Under the pieces are notes generated by a model. It was given only the letters and a program-made list of their open reading frames with translations, was not told the DNA's origin and did not search any database. This document shows positions 7,130 through 8,096 of a stretch of DNA of 8,096 nucleotides, in pieces; within the stretch, counting starts at the first letter, position 1, and each line of letters begins with the position of its first letter. A program made the translations under genes and the position numbers. This DNA comes from Ignavibacteriales bacterium (GTDB lineage Bacteria; Bacteroidota; Ignavibacteria; Ignavibacteriales; Melioribacteraceae). Where the stretch lies: assembly GCA_016929735.1 (NCBI GenBank), contig JAFGID010000337.1, positions 1 through 8,096 of the forward strand, in the 5' to 3' direction.

Positions 7130-7162
7130 AATCCAATTTCAATTAGAGGTTGGATTTTTTTT
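7130..7162 (+). terminator. Rho-independent terminator of tRNA-Thr
   Basis: AATCCAA (7130-7136) and TTGGATT (7150-7156) form a 7-bp stem with a 13-base loop. The 3' arm runs straight into a tract of eight T residues (7155-7162). It begins 14 bases after the tRNA, where a terminator is expected. Confidence 0.7.
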
Positions 7163-7187
7163 ATTATTCAAAAAATAATCACAATAA

Positions 7188-7243
7188 TTGGTAGAGCATC
7201 CCGAGGTATCAGGCCGGTCGGGGGTTCAAATCCCTTCACCAGC
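7188..7243 (+). pseudogene. Degenerate tRNA-Thr copy (5'-truncated tRNA remnant)
   Basis: Two blocks match the intact tRNA 128-129 bases upstream. TTGGTAGAGCA (7188-7198) equals 7059-7069 of the D arm, and 7213-7243 equals 7085-7115 over 31 bases, covering the last two bases of the anticodon stem, the variable loop, the T arm and the 3' acceptor strand. The 5' acceptor strand and 5' half of the D stem are absent: the bases before 7188 are A/T-rich. The 14 bases between the blocks (7199-7212) replace 15 bases of the anticodon arm and cannot form a 5-bp stem with a 7-base loop. It therefore cannot be a working tRNA. It could be a decayed tandem duplicate, or an attachment-site scar, since integrases that target tRNA genes leave a copy of the tRNA 3' end. 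The D-arm block argues for duplication, because such a copy usually does not extend that far. Confidence 0.8.
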
Positions 7244-7258
7244 ACTTTTTTAAAATTC

Positions 7259-7286
7259 CAAATAACAAATTACAAATAACAAATAA
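7259..7286 (+). repeat. Four tandem heptamers (CAAATAA type)
   Basis: CAAATAA (7259-7265), CAAATTA (7266-7272), CAAATAA (7273-7279) and CAAATAA (7280-7286) lie head to tail with one mismatch. They are followed by a small TTTGA/TCAAA inverted repeat (7289-7293 and 7297-7301). Similar A/T-rich CAAAT tandem arrays occur between genes in some AT-rich genomes, from memory rather than a search. No function is assigned. Confidence 0.6.
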
Positions 7287-7460
7287 ATTTTGAAAATCAA
7301 ATTTTAAAGAATTAATATTTGAAACCCTATACTATCTTTAAAACTTGTATTTAACTTGTCGAAATATCTGTGTCCTAATTTTTAAAATTTCAAATTATGA
7401 AAAACATTTTAATAAAATAATTATATTTATATATCGTATTTTTAATCTAAAAAATATTTT

Positions 7461-8096
7461 ATGAATGAATATCAAAAGTCCGGTTTTTTTGCACAGGTGC
7501 CCGGAATGATGGAAGAATTATGCGAACAGGAATTAATTGAAATTGGTGCAAAAGAAACCAAAGTTATTTATAGAGGCATTCATTTCAATGCGGATAGCGA
7601 AACACTTTATAAAATAAATTACACTTCGAAATTAATTTCAAGAGTGCTCGCACCACTTTTCAGTTTTCATTGCTATAATCCACAAGACATAGTTAAAAAA
7701 GCACAAAAAATTAAATGGGATGATATTTTACCGGTAGATAAAACATTTTCCATCAATTGTTCATTGAACAAAAGTAAAATAACAAATTCTCTATACGCAT
7801 CACAATGTTTAAAAGATGGGATCGTTGATTGCTTCAGAAATAAATATGGCAAAAGACCCAATGTTGAAACTGTTAATCCCGATATTAGATTTTTTCTTCA
7901 TATAGAACAAGATAATGCAATTGTCAGTTTAGATACATCCGGGGAATCATTACACAAGAGAGGCTACAGATTGCTTTCTGGTGATGCACCAATGCAGGAG
8001 ATTTTGGCAGCTGCGATTATTCGTATAAGTGGGTGGAAAGGTGATAATATTCTGTTAGATCCAATGTGTGGTTCTGGTACAATTCTTTGTGAAGCA
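7461..8096 (+). CDS. THUMP-domain RNA methyltransferase, RlmL/YpsC type (3' end outside window)
   Basis: The frame from ATG 7461 stays open to the window edge, giving 212 residues. The start fits the family, whose proteins open with a short 'FFAQVPGMMEELCEQEL' segment (residues 9-25). Residues about 45-160 form the THUMP RNA-binding region, followed by the conserved HKRGYR (165-170) and DAPMQEILAAAIIR (175-188). Motif I of the class I SAM-dependent methyltransferase fold is LLDPMCGSGT (198-207), where the cofactor binds; the catalytic NPPY motif lies beyond the edge. Relatives methylate N2 of G2445 in 23S rRNA (RlmL) or are uncharacterised YpsC/YcbY N-terminal-like enzymes. Whether this one also carries the RlmK domain, as E. 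coli RlmKL does, cannot be seen. The leader is A/T-rich with no Shine-Dalgarno. It is separated from the tRNA by about 340 bases, so it is probably transcribed independently. Confidence 0.93.
   Translation, partial: MNEYQKSGFFAQVPGMMEELCEQELIEIGAKETKVIYRGIHFNADSETLYKINYTSKLISRVLAPLFSFHCYNPQDIVKKAQKIKWDDILPVDKTFSINCSLNKSKITNSLYASQCLKDGIVDCFRNKYGKRPNVETVNPDIRFFLHIEQDNAIVSLDTSGESLHKRGYRLLSGDAPMQEILAAAIIRISGWKGDNILLDPMCGSGTILCEA

Larger units (their letters stand above)
7117..7460. other. 344-base region without an intact gene
   Basis: This stretch between tRNA-Thr and the methyltransferase gene holds a tRNA terminator, a decayed tRNA copy, four CAAATAA-type heptamers and an imperfect direct repeat, each listed separately. 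The last 80 bases are almost pure A/T and presumably include the leader of the methyltransferase gene, but I could not pick a promoter with confidence. No coding frame of interest is seen on either strand. Confidence 0.7.

Noticed and set aside
7188..7243. A second working tRNA
   Set aside because: There is no 5' acceptor strand or complete D stem, and the anticodon arm does not fold.
7259..7286. CRISPR array
   Set aside because: The units are seven bases long with no spacers, so this is a simple tandem repeat.
7673..7861. Open reverse-strand frame of 62 codons
   Set aside because: It lies inside the THUMP methyltransferase gene, which continues in the forward frame to the window edge with conserved motifs.

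Overview
The window is AT-rich and every supported gene lies on the + strand. It looks like a chromosomal segment from the Bacteroidota/Ignavibacteria/Chlorobi side of the tree. The grounds are the base composition, exported proteins whose signal peptides end in '-AQ' (FAQ, CAQ, IAQ), PD40-type propeller lipoproteins, a Trm112-like protein without cysteine ligands, and a candidate promoter of the Bacteroidota -33/-7 type (TTTG-N19-TAnnTTT) before the tRNA. The phylum is an inference; no rRNA is present to settle it.

Left part (1-3375): the 3' end of an unrecognised gene is followed by four closely spaced genes for exported proteins. These are a five-unit TPR lipoprotein (363-974), a PD40/WD40-like beta-propeller lipoprotein starting at TTG (989-1984), a small secreted protein with two cysteine pairs (1999-2427), and a secreted protein built from two copies of an Ig-like domain (2479-3375). 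Gaps are 14, 14 and 51 bases, each gene has a purine-rich ribosome binding site, and the set is probably one operon for periplasmic or surface proteins of unknown function.

Middle part (3376-6943): a 167-base AT-rich gap leads to a small Trm112/UPF0434 protein. A 622-residue periplasmic TPR protein then overlaps clpX by 4 bases (ATGA). ClpX is complete, with zinc-binding domain, Walker A and B, pore loop, arginine finger and sensor 2. It is the unfoldase of the ClpXP protease; no clpP is in the window.

Right part (6944-8096): a tRNA-Thr(UGU) gene has a recognisable promoter and a hairpin terminator. Shortly downstream lies a decayed tRNA copy that keeps 31 identical bases of the tRNA 3' half and an 11-base D-arm block, but has no 5' acceptor strand and no intact anticodon arm. 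It is followed by CAAATAA heptamer repeats. The window ends inside a gene for a THUMP-domain rRNA methyltransferase (RlmL/YpsC type), cut at its SAM-binding motif I.

No mobile-element gene, CRISPR array or known defence system is visible. The least explained items are the exported-protein cluster and the tRNA-derived duplication.
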